Shown here: positions 32,975 to 41,639 of the stretch, piece after piece | Position numbering within the stretch: position 1 is the stretch's first letter | Layout of the letters: every line of letters starts with the position of its first letter | The notes under the pieces: generated by a model | Told to the model about the DNA's origin: nothing | Database searches by the model: none | The model's input: the letters and a program-made list of their open reading frames with translations, nothing else | Origin: Aquabacterium sp. | GTDB lineage: Bacteria; Pseudomonadota; Gammaproteobacteria; Burkholderiales; Burkholderiaceae_C | Length of the DNA: 64,000 bases | Direction of reading: 5' to 3' | Assembly (NCBI RefSeq): GCF_016195855.1 | Contig: NZ_JACPYU010000016.1 | Span: 248,001-312,000, forward strand | Program-made: the position numbers and the translations under genes

Positions 32975-33406
32975 CTACTCGTCGATGCTGGCGGACCAGC
33001 GTTGCCAGTCGGCGAGTTGGCGGCGGTCGCGCTTGGTGGGGCGGCCTTGCTCGATGCTCTCTGCCGGCTCGCCGGCCAGTTTGCGCTGCTCGGTGAACAG
33101 CGCCTTGCGGGCGATGCTTTCTGCGGTTTCTTCGTAGAGTTGCTGGGCTTGCGGGGCGGGGCCACGCACGGTGCTCAAGGCCCGGATGACGACGGTGCGG
33201 GTCAGGGCACCCTGGCGGATGTCAACGCGGTCGCCTGTTTTCAACTCGCGCGAGGGCTTGGCCACCTGGCCATTGACCTGGATGCGGCCCTTGTCGATGT
33301 CTTCGGCGGCCAGGCTGCGGGTCTTGTAAAACCGAGCGGCCCACAACCATTTGTCCAGTCGCAGGCGTTCGGCCAATCCAGGCAGGGAGCGGGTGTCTTC
33401 TTTCAT
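32975..33406 (-). CDS. hslR: Heat-shock protein 15 (HslR), S4-domain RNA-binding protein
   Basis: Small basic protein that binds 50S subunits carrying stalled nascent chain-tRNA and aids their recycling. 143 residues with an N-terminal S4 domain (about 14-75): LRLDKWLWAARFYKTRSLAAEDIDKGRIQVNGQVAKPS. The C-terminal half is Lys/Arg/Gln-rich as in Hsp15. Begins 14 bases after the mnmC stop and so is probably expressed with bdhA and mnmC; its position next to grpE-dnaK-dnaJ fits a heat-shock role, but no separate sigma-32 site is seen before it. Confidence 0.92.
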   Translation of the reverse strand: MKEDTRSLPGLAERLRLDKWLWAARFYKTRSLAAEDIDKGRIQVNGQVAKPSRELKTGDRVDIRQGALTRTVVIRALSTVRGPAPQAQQLYEETAESIARKALFTEQRKLAGEPAESIEQGRPTKRDRRQLADWQRWSASIDE

Positions 33407-33420
33407 CGTCAGGTGTGACT

Positions 33421-35589
33421 TTACTGCGCGTTGCCGCCTCGTGTCATCCGGCGCACCAGGAAGCGGGCTGGGTCGAGCGCATCACGCAGGTCCACCTCCA
33501 CGGGGCAGGGGGAGCCGGTCACCCAATGGGCGAGCAGTTCGGCGGCCAGGCAACTCCAGGTGATGCCGCGTGAGCCCAGGCCGGTCAAGGCATACAGCCC
33601 ACCACGTTCCCCGCGCTGGCGTGGGATCAGGCGGACCTGGTCCAGCCGGCGGTGCTTTTGGGCCGATGTGGTTGGTGATGCCAGGCGGGCCTGGCTCCAG
33701 GGCAGGGCGCCAACCAGGGGCAGGCGATCAGGTGTGGTGGCACGCCAGGCCGTCCGGCCTTGCAGGTGCCCGGGCAAGGCGGCAGATTCGGGCCACTCGG
33801 GTGCGGCACCCAGTCGTGCGGCCTGACGCAGGTTGTGACGGTGGTCGGCTTCGCGCACGGCAGGGTCGTCATCGTGGTGCTGGGTGGTGGCGCCGCACAA
33901 CAAGGTGTCATCGGGCAGGGCCAGCACGTAGCCACTGCCAGCCACCGGCAGCAAGGGGCGCTTGAAGCCGGCCGGTGAGTTCAGCGGCATGTTGGAGATC
34001 TGGCCTCGTACCGCACTCAAAGGCAAAGGGTGCACGGCATGCTCGGCAGGCAGGCTGCCCAGCAAGGCGGAGGACTGCGTGGCGCTGCAGATCACCAGCG
34101 TGGGGGCTGACGCCAGCGCTGCGCCTCGATGCAGTGCCTGCCAGTCACCCTGCTCAGTCTGCCGGATGGCGCTGACCTGCTGGCCCCACAGGCACTGCAA
34201 CAAGGGTTGACCGGCGCGTTGGAGCGCCTGAGCGGACTTCAACATCAAGCGGGCCATGCCTGCGGGATGCAGCCAGCCGCCTTGATGAAACAGCCAGCCG
34301 CCGCTGTCCACGGGCAGGCCCGAAAGGGCTTGCGCCTGGGCCTGATCCAGCCATTGAACGTGATCGGGCGGCAGGGTTTGCCGCGTGAGCCAGTCGCGTG
34401 CCTGCTCGGGTGTGGTCTTGGCGTCCAGCCTGAGCAGGCCGTCAGCCTGTCCTGCCAGGAGGCCTTCGTCGATCCACGCTGCTGCCTGGCGCCAGGTGGC
34501 CATGGCTGCGGCACGGTGAGCTCGTGCGTGGATGCCATCTTCTGCATGCAGCACGCTGTGGAACATGCCGCCCGGGTTGCCTGAGCCTTCTTCTGCAGGG
34601 CCCTCGTGCTGGTCAATCAGGGTCACACGCCAGCCCTCCAGGCACAGGGCGCGAGCTGCCGCGCACCCCGCCAGGCCCGCACCGATGACGATGGCGTGGC
34701 GGTCTTCATCTCGATCGGGCGGTGGGTGCCAGCCTCCTGCTTGCAAGGGCGGCGTGAAGCGAGGCTTGTAGACCGCGTGCAGCATGTGGGGCTTGTAGGC
34801 AAAGCCCTGGATGCGCTCGACCTCGAAGCCCGCTCTGGTCAATGCGTCGCGAACTGGCCGCGCGCAGGACCAGGTGGCGGCTGTGCTCCCGGGAGCTGCC
34901 AGGCGGTTCAGGCGAGACAGCAGGCCCTCGTCCCACATCTGTGGGTTCTTGGCCGGCGCGAAACCGTCCAGGTAGAAGGCATCCACACTGGCGACAAGGC
35001 GGGGCAGCAGGTCGGCCACATCGCCCAATCCCAGGATCAGGCTCACGCGCTGCCCGGATGATTGCTCAAGCGGGTTGGCGCCCTGATCGGCCCGATCAAA
35101 GTGCAAACAGTGCATGCCCGGTGTGAGTGCGGGCCAGGCGTTGACCAGTTGCTGCGCCAGTTCGAGGCGTGCCGCGCGGTCGGCCGCGCTCATCTTGTTC
35201 AGGTCGACCACGGAATCGTGAGCCGCCTCATGCGTGCCTTCACCCGTGTCGGGGCTCGGCAGGCCGTGCACCTGAGCCAGGTCTTCTCGGCGCAGGGGGT
35301 GCTTCTCGATCGACATGAACACCAGGTGATCGCAGCGCTGCGGGTCGGCGCGCCATGCGGCCCAGGTCGCCAGGAAGTTGTTGCCCAGGCCAAAGCCGGT
35401 TTCCAGGATCACGAAGCGGGTACGCCCTTGCCATCGTCCAGGCAGACCATTGCCGGCCATGAAGACGTGCTGGGCCTGTGCCCATGCACCCACAGCGGGG
35501 TGATACAGATCGTCATACAGCGGCGAGTAGGGCACACCCGCCGCATAGCCCTCGGAGACTTCCCCGAGGGCTGCAGGCAACACGGTCAT
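33421..35589 (-). CDS. mnmC: Bifunctional tRNA mnm5s2U methyltransferase / FAD oxidoreductase MnmC
   Basis: Completes 5-methylaminomethyl-2-thiouridine at wobble position 34: the C-terminal FAD domain converts cmnm5U to nm5U, and the N-terminal domain methylates it. 722 residues, a little longer than E. coli (668). N-terminal methyltransferase (about 1-270): PLYDDLYHP, ETGFGLGNNFLATW and AFYLDGFAPAKNPQMW. C-terminal oxidoreductase (about 300-715): VIGAGLAGCAAARAL dinucleotide fold, GNPGGMFHSVL and GLGSRGITWSCLAAELLA. Both halves appear intact. Only 3 bases separate it from bdhA upstream and 14 from hslR downstream. Confidence 0.95.
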   Translation of the reverse strand: MTVLPAALGEVSEGYAAGVPYSPLYDDLYHPAVGAWAQAQHVFMAGNGLPGRWQGRTRFVILETGFGLGNNFLATWAAWRADPQRCDHLVFMSIEKHPLRREDLAQVHGLPSPDTGEGTHEAAHDSVVDLNKMSAADRAARLELAQQLVNAWPALTPGMHCLHFDRADQGANPLEQSSGQRVSLILGLGDVADLLPRLVASVDAFYLDGFAPAKNPQMWDEGLLSRLNRLAAPGSTAATWSCARPVRDALTRAGFEVERIQGFAYKPHMLHAVYKPRFTPPLQAGGWHPPPDRDEDRHAIVIGAGLAGCAAARALCLEGWRVTLIDQHEGPAEEGSGNPGGMFHSVLHAEDGIHARAHRAAAMATWRQAAAWIDEGLLAGQADGLLRLDAKTTPEQARDWLTRQTLPPDHVQWLDQAQAQALSGLPVDSGGWLFHQGGWLHPAGMARLMLKSAQALQRAGQPLLQCLWGQQVSAIRQTEQGDWQALHRGAALASAPTLVICSATQSSALLGSLPAEHAVHPLPLSAVRGQISNMPLNSPAGFKRPLLPVAGSGYVLALPDDTLLCGATTQHHDDDPAVREADHRHNLRQAARLGAAPEWPESAALPGHLQGRTAWRATTPDRLPLVGALPWSQARLASPTTSAQKHRRLDQVRLIPRQRGERGGLYALTGLGSRGITWSCLAAELLAHWVTGSPCPVEVDLRDALDPARFLVRRMTRGGNAQ

Positions 35590-35592
35590 CGC

Positions 35593-36375
35593 TTACTGGG
35601 CCACCCAGCCACCATCTACGTTCCACGCCACGCCACGCACGTTGTCCGCACCTGGCGAGCACATGAACACGGCCAGATCCCCGAGTTGCTCGGGCGTGAC
35701 GAACTGCAGCGAGGGTTGCTTCTCGCCCAGCAGGTCCTTCTTTGCTTCGTCGATGGTGATGCCGCCCTTGGCTGCACGGTCGTCGATCTGCTTTTGCACC
35801 AGCGGGGTGAGCACCCAACCGGGGCAGATGGCATTGACCGTGACGCCGGTGGTGGCGGTCTCCAGTGCCACCGACTTGGTCAGGCCGATCAAGCCATGTT
35901 TGGCCGCCACGTAGGCTGACTTGCCAGCAGAGGCCACCAGGCCGTGGGCCGAGGCCAGGTTGATGATCCGGCCCCAGTTCTTGGCGCGCATGCCAGGCAC
36001 GGCCAGGCGCATGGTGTGAAAGGCCGAACTCAGGTTGATGGCGATGATGGCATCCCATTTCTCGATGGGGAAGTTCTCGACATTGGCCACGAACTGGATG
36101 CCGGCGTTGTTGACCAGGATGTCCACGCCGCCAAACTCGGCCTGGGCATAGGTGAACAGCGCTTCGATCTCGGCGGGCTTGGACATGTCTGCCCCGTTGT
36201 AGCCCACCTTGATGCCATGGGCCTGGCCCGCGGCCATGACAGAAGCCTTGGGCGCCTCGACGTCGCCAAATCCGTTCAGAATGATGTTGGCGCCCTGCGC
36301 AGCCAGCTTTTCAGCGATCCCCAGACCGATCCCACTGGTGGAACCTGTCACGAGGGCGGTTTTTCCTTTCAACAT
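35593..36375 (-). CDS. bdhA: 3-hydroxybutyrate dehydrogenase
   Basis: Short-chain dehydrogenase that oxidises (R)-3-hydroxybutyrate to acetoacetate with NAD, the step that returns polyhydroxybutyrate monomers to metabolism. 260 residues. Cofactor motif TGSTSGIGLGIAE (8-20), NNAGIQFVANVENFP typical of this enzyme, catalytic Ser in NLASAHGLVAS, YVAAKHG with catalytic Tyr and Lys, and CPGWVLTPLVQKQI. C-terminal GVAWNVDGGWVAQ is family-typical. AGGAGG 6 bases before ATG 36375 fixes the start against a longer frame from 36462. phaR, 5 kb away, suggests polyhydroxybutyrate storage. Confidence 0.94.
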   Translation of the reverse strand: MLKGKTALVTGSTSGIGLGIAEKLAAQGANIILNGFGDVEAPKASVMAAGQAHGIKVGYNGADMSKPAEIEALFTYAQAEFGGVDILVNNAGIQFVANVENFPIEKWDAIIAINLSSAFHTMRLAVPGMRAKNWGRIINLASAHGLVASAGKSAYVAAKHGLIGLTKSVALETATTGVTVNAICPGWVLTPLVQKQIDDRAAKGGITIDEAKKDLLGEKQPSLQFVTPEQLGDLAVFMCSPGADNVRGVAWNVDGGWVAQ

Positions 36376-36451
36376 CTCGGGCCTCCTGTCGGCAAGAAGA
36401 AACACAATGTGGACTGGCCCATTATCTGACGACACACCCAAGCGTATTGCC

Positions 36452-37402
36452 ATGACCAGCACTCAAATCGACACATCACCTGCACCCACCATCGAGCCGG
36501 TCCTCAAATATGTGACCTGCCCTGGTGCGAGCAAGACCGATGCCCAGACGCACCGCATGGCTTACTGGCAGTGGGGTGACGAGTCCAATCCGCGCATCCT
36601 CATCTGTGTGCATGGCCTGAGTCGTCAGGGCAGGGACTTTGACAGCGTGGCGCGCAGCCTGTGCGACCAGTATCAGGTGATCTGCCCGGATGTGGTGGGG
36701 CGTGGTCATTCGGACTGGCTGGCCGACCCCAAGGGCTACCAGGTGTTCTCGTATGTGTCCGACATGGTTGCCTTGATGCAACAGTTGCGCGCGCAGGTCA
36801 AGGCCACGGAGCCCCTGGACATCGACTGGCTCGGCACCTCCATGGGTGGCCTGATCGGGCTGGGCTTCTCGACCCTGCCGCCTGAAGTCAGCGGCGTGAA
36901 GTTGCGTAAATTCGTGCTCAACGACGTGGGCCCCAAACTGCGCTACGAAGCCATGTTGCGCATTGGCGAGTACCTGGGCCAGCCCATGCGCTTTGACAGC
37001 GAGCAGCAAGCAGCCGACTACCTGTGGAGCATCTCCACGGGCTTTGGCCCCCACACCCCCGAGCAATGGCTGGCCTTGTCTCGCCCCTTGCTGCGCCCGG
37101 CGCCCGATGGCCAGGGCCTGGTGCTGCACTACGACCCGGCGTTGGCCGAGCCCTTCAAGACCATCACCGAGGAGAGTGCGGTCAGTGGTGAAGCCATGCT
37201 GTGGCAGGTGTACGACGCCCTGACTTGCCCGGTCATGCTGCTGCGTGGCAAGAACTCCGACTTGCTCGACCACGACACCGCCACGTCCATGACCCAGCGC
37301 GGCCCCAAGGCCCAACTCATCGAGTTTGACGGGGTTGGTCATGCCCCGATGTTGAACAACCCGACTCAACTTGATCCCCTGAAGAAGTTTTTGCTTGCAT
37401 GA
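36452..37402 (+). CDS. Alpha/beta hydrolase
   Basis: 316-residue cytosolic alpha/beta hydrolase. Oxyanion-hole region VHGLSRQGRDFDSVA, nucleophile S130 in LGTSMGGLIG, an acidic residue likely in GKNSDLLD, and catalytic His in GVGHAPMLNN near the C-terminus, with a cap region (about 160-250). No secretion signal. Substrate unknown; adjacency to bdhA (divergent, 76 bases) might suggest an ester of storage metabolism, but that is only context. Its TGA overlaps the relA ATG by 4 bases (37399-37402), suggesting translational coupling with the stringent-response gene. Confidence 0.88.
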   Translation: MTSTQIDTSPAPTIEPVLKYVTCPGASKTDAQTHRMAYWQWGDESNPRILICVHGLSRQGRDFDSVARSLCDQYQVICPDVVGRGHSDWLADPKGYQVFSYVSDMVALMQQLRAQVKATEPLDIDWLGTSMGGLIGLGFSTLPPEVSGVKLRKFVLNDVGPKLRYEAMLRIGEYLGQPMRFDSEQQAADYLWSISTGFGPHTPEQWLALSRPLLRPAPDGQGLVLHYDPALAEPFKTITEESAVSGEAMLWQVYDALTCPVMLLRGKNSDLLDHDTATSMTQRGPKAQLIEFDGVGHAPMLNNPTQLDPLKKFLLA

Positions 37403-39696
37403 AAACTGGTCTCCTGAACCCGGTCACGTCGAACACCGATGCCCATGCTCACGCGCCCATCGTGGAGTTGGCAGAGATGGCGCCTGGCGTCGAGTCGGGT
37501 GCGCAGCAGCCGGGCGGCTCGCTGCCAGATCAGCTGCTGGGCAGGGCGCGTGCGTTTGCCGAGCCCCTGCTGACTGGTCAGCGCTTTGACACCGGTGAAG
37601 ATGCCCTGGCCCATGCCGATGGGGTGAGCTTCATCCTGCAAGGCATTGGTGCGCCGCCGTCCTTGAGGGCGGCCGCTTACCTGGTGTATGCCAGCGTCTA
37701 TCTCAATCAGCCCGAGGATGTGATCGCGCGTGCGTTCGGGCCGGATGCCGCAGGCCTGGTGGCCCACACGCGCAAGCTGGTGCAGATCCAGCGCAATGCC
37801 CGCGACGCCATGGGCGATGAGTCCGAGGGTCCTTTGCCTGCCGAGCAGGTGGAGCGCATCCGCAAGATGCTGCTGGCTTTCTCGCGGGACCTGCGCGTGG
37901 TGCTGCTGCGCCTGGCCTCGCGCCTGCAAACGCTGCGCCACTATGCGCAAAGCAAGCTGCCTTGCCCGCGTGCCTTGGCGCGCGAGTCCATGCAGGTGTT
38001 CGCGCCGCTGGCCAACCGTCTGGGCATCTGGCAGATCAAGTGGGAGCTGGAGGACCTGTCCTTCCGCTTCCTGATGCCCGATGCTTACAAGGACATCGCC
38101 AAGTCATTGCACGAAAAGCGGCTTGAGCGCGAGCACCACATCGAGCAGGTGCGCGATCAGCTGGCGCAGGCCATGCACGATGCGGGCATCCATGCGCAGG
38201 TGCAGGGGCGCCCCAAGCACCTCTACAGCATCTGGAAGAAGATGCAGGGCAAGGGCTTGTCCATCGACAAGGTGTTCGACATCCGGGCCCTGCGCGTGAT
38301 CGTGGATGATGTGCCCGCGTGTTACGCCGCGCTCAGCCGTGTCCACGAGGTCTGGCACCCTGTGGCCGACGAGTTCTCGGACTACATCGCCCGGCCCAAG
38401 CCCAATGGCTACCAGTCCTTGCACACCATCGTGAAGGACGAGCAGGGCCGCTTCATCGAGGTGCAGATCCGCACCCAGGCCATGCACGACCACGCTGAAA
38501 GCGGCGTGGCGGCGCACTGGGCCTACAAGGAGGCGGGCACCAAGGGCTATGCAGGCGTGCAGGCCGCGGGCGATTTTGAGAGCCGTGTGGCCGAGGCGCG
38601 CAAGACGGTGCTGCGCCAGCTGCTGGCCTGGGAGCGAGACCTGGCTGCGGCAGATGGCGAGCAACAAGGCTCGGCGGGCAGCGGCCTGTTCGAGGACCGC
38701 ATCTACGTGTTCACGCCAGGCGGGGAGATCATCGACCTGCCGGCCGGCGCCACCCCGATCGACTTTGCCTACACCCTGCACACCAATCTGGGCCATCGTT
38801 GCCGTGGCGCCAAGATCGACGGTGCCATGGTGCCCTTGAACACCGCCTTGCAAAGCGGGCAGACCATCGAGATCGTCTCCGTCAAGGATGGCGGCCCTTC
38901 CATGGACTGGCTCAACGCCGACCTGGGCTACCTGCGCAGCCACCGTGCGCGCTCCAAGGTGCGGGCCTGGTTCAATGCGCTGGCGCAGCAAGCTTGCATC
39001 GCGCGTGGCCGGGAAGCCGTTGAAAAGCTGCTGCAACGCGAGGGCAAGACCGCGACCAAACTTGAAGATCTGGCCGCGAGCCTGGGCTTTCGCAATGCCG
39101 ATGCCTTGTTCGATGTGGTGGGCAAGGACGAATACTCGCTGCGCAACATCGAGCAGCATCTGCGCCCGGCCGAGCCCGAGCCTGATCCCGATGAGTTCCT
39201 GGCCCATCGCCTCTCAAAGGGTGATGCAAAGCTGGGTGGTGGGGAAGGCCGTGGTGTGCTGGTGGTCGGTATGGACTCGCTGCTCACGCAGCTGGCGCGT
39301 TGCTGCAAACCCGCACCGCCTGACGCCATTGGCGGCTTCGTCACCCGCGGCAAGGGCGTGGCTGTGCACCGGCTCGATTGCAGCAACTTCAGGCAGATGG
39401 CGGGGCGCCACGCCGAGCGCATCATCCCGGTGACCTGGGGGCGCCAGGCCACAGCGGCTTCCGCGCAGTACGCGGTGGACCTGATGGTGGAAGGGCATGA
39501 CCGTACCGGCCTCTTGCGTGACGTGTGCGACGTGCTCGCACAGGGCAAGATCCACGTGCTGTCCCTGCACAGCCAGGTGGTGCGCGAACGCATCACCATC
39601 ACCTTGACCGTGCAGACGGCCGACACCGCCAGACTGGGTGCGATGTTGGCAAAAGTGTCACAAATCAACGGCGTCTTGCGCGCACGCAGAAAATGA
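37399..39696 (+). CDS. relA: RelA-type (p)ppGpp synthetase
   Basis: Makes (p)ppGpp from ATP and GTP/GDP when uncharged tRNA enters the ribosome. 765 residues: degenerate HD hydrolase region (about 60-190), synthetase domain (about 230-380; GRPKHLYSIWKKMQGKG, FDIRALRVIV, DYIARPKPNGYQSLHT, EVQIRTQAMH, GVAAHW), TGS domain (about 430-495, DRIYVFTPGGEIIDLPAGATPIDFAY), helical and zinc-finger-like regions, and C-terminal ACT domain (about 690-765). The hydrolase HD pair (usual LLHDVVED) is replaced by YLVYASVYL, so it should be synthesis-only; a separate SpoT-type enzyme is expected elsewhere. Overlaps the hydrolase gene by 4 bases. Confidence 0.95.
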   Translation: MKTGLLNPVTSNTDAHAHAPIVELAEMAPGVESGAQQPGGSLPDQLLGRARAFAEPLLTGQRFDTGEDALAHADGVSFILQGIGAPPSLRAAAYLVYASVYLNQPEDVIARAFGPDAAGLVAHTRKLVQIQRNARDAMGDESEGPLPAEQVERIRKMLLAFSRDLRVVLLRLASRLQTLRHYAQSKLPCPRALARESMQVFAPLANRLGIWQIKWELEDLSFRFLMPDAYKDIAKSLHEKRLEREHHIEQVRDQLAQAMHDAGIHAQVQGRPKHLYSIWKKMQGKGLSIDKVFDIRALRVIVDDVPACYAALSRVHEVWHPVADEFSDYIARPKPNGYQSLHTIVKDEQGRFIEVQIRTQAMHDHAESGVAAHWAYKEAGTKGYAGVQAAGDFESRVAEARKTVLRQLLAWERDLAAADGEQQGSAGSGLFEDRIYVFTPGGEIIDLPAGATPIDFAYTLHTNLGHRCRGAKIDGAMVPLNTALQSGQTIEIVSVKDGGPSMDWLNADLGYLRSHRARSKVRAWFNALAQQACIARGREAVEKLLQREGKTATKLEDLAASLGFRNADALFDVVGKDEYSLRNIEQHLRPAEPEPDPDEFLAHRLSKGDAKLGGGEGRGVLVVGMDSLLTQLARCCKPAPPDAIGGFVTRGKGVAVHRLDCSNFRQMAGRHAERIIPVTWGRQATAASAQYAVDLMVEGHDRTGLLRDVCDVLAQGKIHVLSLHSQVVRERITITLTVQTADTARLGAMLAKVSQINGVLRARRK

Positions 39697-39705
39697 TGCT
39701 ATAGT
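39676..39705 (+). promoter_or_regulatory. Promoter of tRNA-Val
   Basis: TTGCGC (39676-39681) and TATAGT (39700-39705) with an 18-base spacer, overlapping the 3' end of relA. The predicted start is 6-8 bases after the -10, about 5 bases before the mature tRNA 5' end. The -10 is near consensus. Confidence 0.6.
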
Positions 39706-39716
39706 CATGGTCTTGC

Positions 39717-39793
39717 AGGCGCTTAGCTCAGTTGGTTAGAGCACCACCTTGACATGGTGGGGGTCGTTGGTTCGAATCCAATAGCGCCTACCA
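39717..39793 (+). tRNA. tRNA-Val (GAC)
   Basis: 77 bases forming a complete cloverleaf: acceptor stem AGGCGCT / AGCGCCT, D loop with AGCTCAGTTGGTTAGAGC, anticodon stem CCACC / GGTGG with loop TTGACAT (anticodon GAC, reads GUC codons), and T arm with GGTTCGAATCC. CCA is encoded (39791-39793). Lies directly after relA and before a rho-independent terminator. Confidence 0.97.
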
Positions 39794-39876
39794 TCACCTT
39801 CAGTGATGGGACCAAATTGTCGTTGCCAGATACCCCTCTACCGGCCTCCCTACCAAGGGCTTAGCTGGCAAAACCG

Positions 39877-39904
39877 AAAACCGCTCACAAGGCGGTTTTT
39901 TTAT
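39877..39904 (+). terminator. Rho-independent terminator after tRNA-Val
   Basis: Stem AAAACCGC (39877-39884) with GCGGTTTT (39892-39899), loop of 7 bases, then further T bases up to 39902. It ends the tRNA-Val transcript, and read-through from relA, before the unknown exported-protein gene. The 83 bases between tRNA and terminator show nothing else recognisable. Confidence 0.88.
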
Positions 39905-40005
39905 TTCCGGCGTTTGTCTCCAGTGTTGTGCCAGATGTCGTGCACATGGTCGTGTCACGTGCTCGGGCGAGAATGCGCTTTTCTCAAGACGAACACGGAG
40001 GGGCC

Positions 40006-40959
40006 ATGCGGAAGTGGCTGGTGCGTGGCCTCATGCTGGGGCTGACGCTGTTGATGGCGCTCGGAGGCGCCTGGTTCATCATGGCGCACGCCGCCAATGC
40101 CGATGCAGAGCCTGTTCCGCCGGAGCTCGCCCGCGAAGCATTCAAGCGCAGCGTGGTCTGGATGAGCGCGCATGAGCAAAAGGTGCTGGGCGATGGCAAT
40201 GCGGCCTTGTGGTGGATGGTCAGCACGGCGGCAGAGCGCTCGGGTGACCCCAGATTGCAGTCGCTGGTCAAGCGCTCTATTGAGCTGTCTTACGGTGGGG
40301 CGAACGCCACATCACCGTGGCGCAGGCTGGTCGAGCCGGGTGCCAGCATCGAGTTGCGCGACCGCATGATCGAGGGGTTGCAACCCTATCAGCGCTTTTA
40401 TTACTACTCGGCCACCTGTCGGCCAGTCGAGGCGGACCAGAGCGGCTTGGGCTCCGAGCAGTTCATCGAAGGCAATGTGTGCCAGCCGATGTGGCGCAAG
40501 GTGCTGCTGAGCGACAACGTGTGTACAACGCACCAGTTGCTGGGCATTCGCATGGCCAGGCGTTCGGGTTGCCCGTTGAGCCCCCAAGTCGCTGCACTGG
40601 AGTCGGAACTGATTGACGACATTGCCCTGCAGTTGCGGCTTGATCCGGTCTTTCGGGACGCCTACATCCAGCGCGTGCTGACCATGCAATGGGTGGCGGG
40701 CCCGCAACATGTGAAACCCATCTGGCTCAGGCGCGTGCTTCAGGCCCAGCGTGCCGACGGCGGCTGGAGTGGTGACCGCTTTCTGCTCGGCCTGCCTGGC
40801 TGGTTGCAGCCGGCTGCATTCAGACAATGGATGAGCGCGATCATGCCCAGCCGCTTCCCAGCCGGGGAGCCCGAGTCCGAGTTCCATGCAACGGCACAGG
40901 GGCTGCTGCTCATGGCGCTGGCCATGAGCCCGCCATCTGCAAGCGTGTCGGATCGGTAA
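40006..40959 (+). CDS. Unknown exported or membrane-anchored protein with cyclase-toroid-like motif
   Basis: 317 residues, not assigned to a family. An N-terminal hydrophobic segment (about 8-28, LMLGLTLLMALGGAWFIMA) followed by Ala-rich AHAANADA suggests export, either cleaved or anchored. The rest is mostly helical, with four cysteines in the middle (CRPVE, NVCQP, NVCTT, SGCPL) that could form disulfides. Near the C-terminus AQRADGGW and FHATAQGLLLMAL resemble the QxxDGGW and following helix motifs of alpha-toroid proteins (terpene cyclase and prenyltransferase-like folds), without an obvious catalytic Asp cluster. Strong ribosome binding site CGGAGG 5 bases before ATG 40006. Sits between the tRNA-Val terminator and phaR. 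Confidence 0.75.
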   Translation: MRKWLVRGLMLGLTLLMALGGAWFIMAHAANADAEPVPPELAREAFKRSVVWMSAHEQKVLGDGNAALWWMVSTAAERSGDPRLQSLVKRSIELSYGGANATSPWRRLVEPGASIELRDRMIEGLQPYQRFYYYSATCRPVEADQSGLGSEQFIEGNVCQPMWRKVLLSDNVCTTHQLLGIRMARRSGCPLSPQVAALESELIDDIALQLRLDPVFRDAYIQRVLTMQWVAGPQHVKPIWLRRVLQAQRADGGWSGDRFLLGLPGWLQPAAFRQWMSAIMPSRFPAGEPESEFHATAQGLLLMALAMSPPSASVSDR

Positions 40960-41041
40960 CGGCTGCGAGGCAAGATGGCGCCGATCACGGCCGCAGGCGC
41001 CATTACGCTCCTACAATGCACTCAACCTAAAGGAGACGGTC

Positions 41042-41614
41042 ATGAGCGCAGCCCCGAAAAGTCGCCGCACGAACGCCGAAGACGGCGACGCGTTGCCGCC
41101 GGAAGGTGAGGCAGCGGCCGAGGCGCCTGTCGGAGTGCGTGCGATCAAGAAGTACCCGAACCGTCGCCTCTACGACACCCAGACCAGCAGCTACATCACC
41201 TTGTCTGACGTCAAGGACATGGTCATGGCCTGCGAGCACTTTGTGGTGGTCGATGCCAAAAGCGGTGAAGACATCACCCGCAGCATCTTGCTGCAGATCA
41301 TCCTGGAGGAGGAAACGGCCGGCGTGCCGATGTTCTCGACCCAGGCGCTGGCCCAGATCATCCGCTTCTATGGCCACACCATGCAGGGGCTGATGGGCAA
41401 CTATCTGGAACAGAACATCCAGTCCTTCATCGACCTGCAATCGCGCCTGACTGAAAACTCGGTGATCAACCTGCAGAACCCGCTGATGCAGAACTTCATG
41501 GGCGGCTACATCGAGCAGTCCCGCCAGATGTTCACGCAGATGCAGGAGCAGATGAGCAAGCAGGCTGAAACCTTGATGGGCAATCTGGGCGCTGGCCTGA
41601 CGCCCAAGAAATAA
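41042..41614 (+). CDS. phaR: Polyhydroxyalkanoate synthesis repressor PhaR
   Basis: Regulator that binds polyhydroxyalkanoate granules and DNA, repressing phasin genes when no granules are present. 190 residues. The N-terminal DNA-binding domain is unmistakable: IKKYPNRRLYDTQTSSYITLSDVKDMV, followed by the PHB accumulation regulatory domain with ILLQIILEEE and MFSTQALAQIIRFYG. The C-terminal Gln/Met-rich stretch (about 120-180) is usual. AAAGGAG 6 bases before the ATG, and TACAAT at 41012-41017 is a possible -10. Converges on the TesA-like gene across 25 bases. Confidence 0.96.
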   Translation: MSAAPKSRRTNAEDGDALPPEGEAAAEAPVGVRAIKKYPNRRLYDTQTSSYITLSDVKDMVMACEHFVVVDAKSGEDITRSILLQIILEEETAGVPMFSTQALAQIIRFYGHTMQGLMGNYLEQNIQSFIDLQSRLTENSVINLQNPLMQNFMGGYIEQSRQMFTQMQEQMSKQAETLMGNLGAGLTPKK

Positions 41615-41639
41615 GCCCCAGGCCTCTCCTGGCTGTGCG

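Noticed and set aside
41615..41639. CCAGG / CCTGG short hairpin between phaR and the TesA-like gene
   Set aside because: Only five pairs without a T run; could arise by chance in GC-rich DNA.
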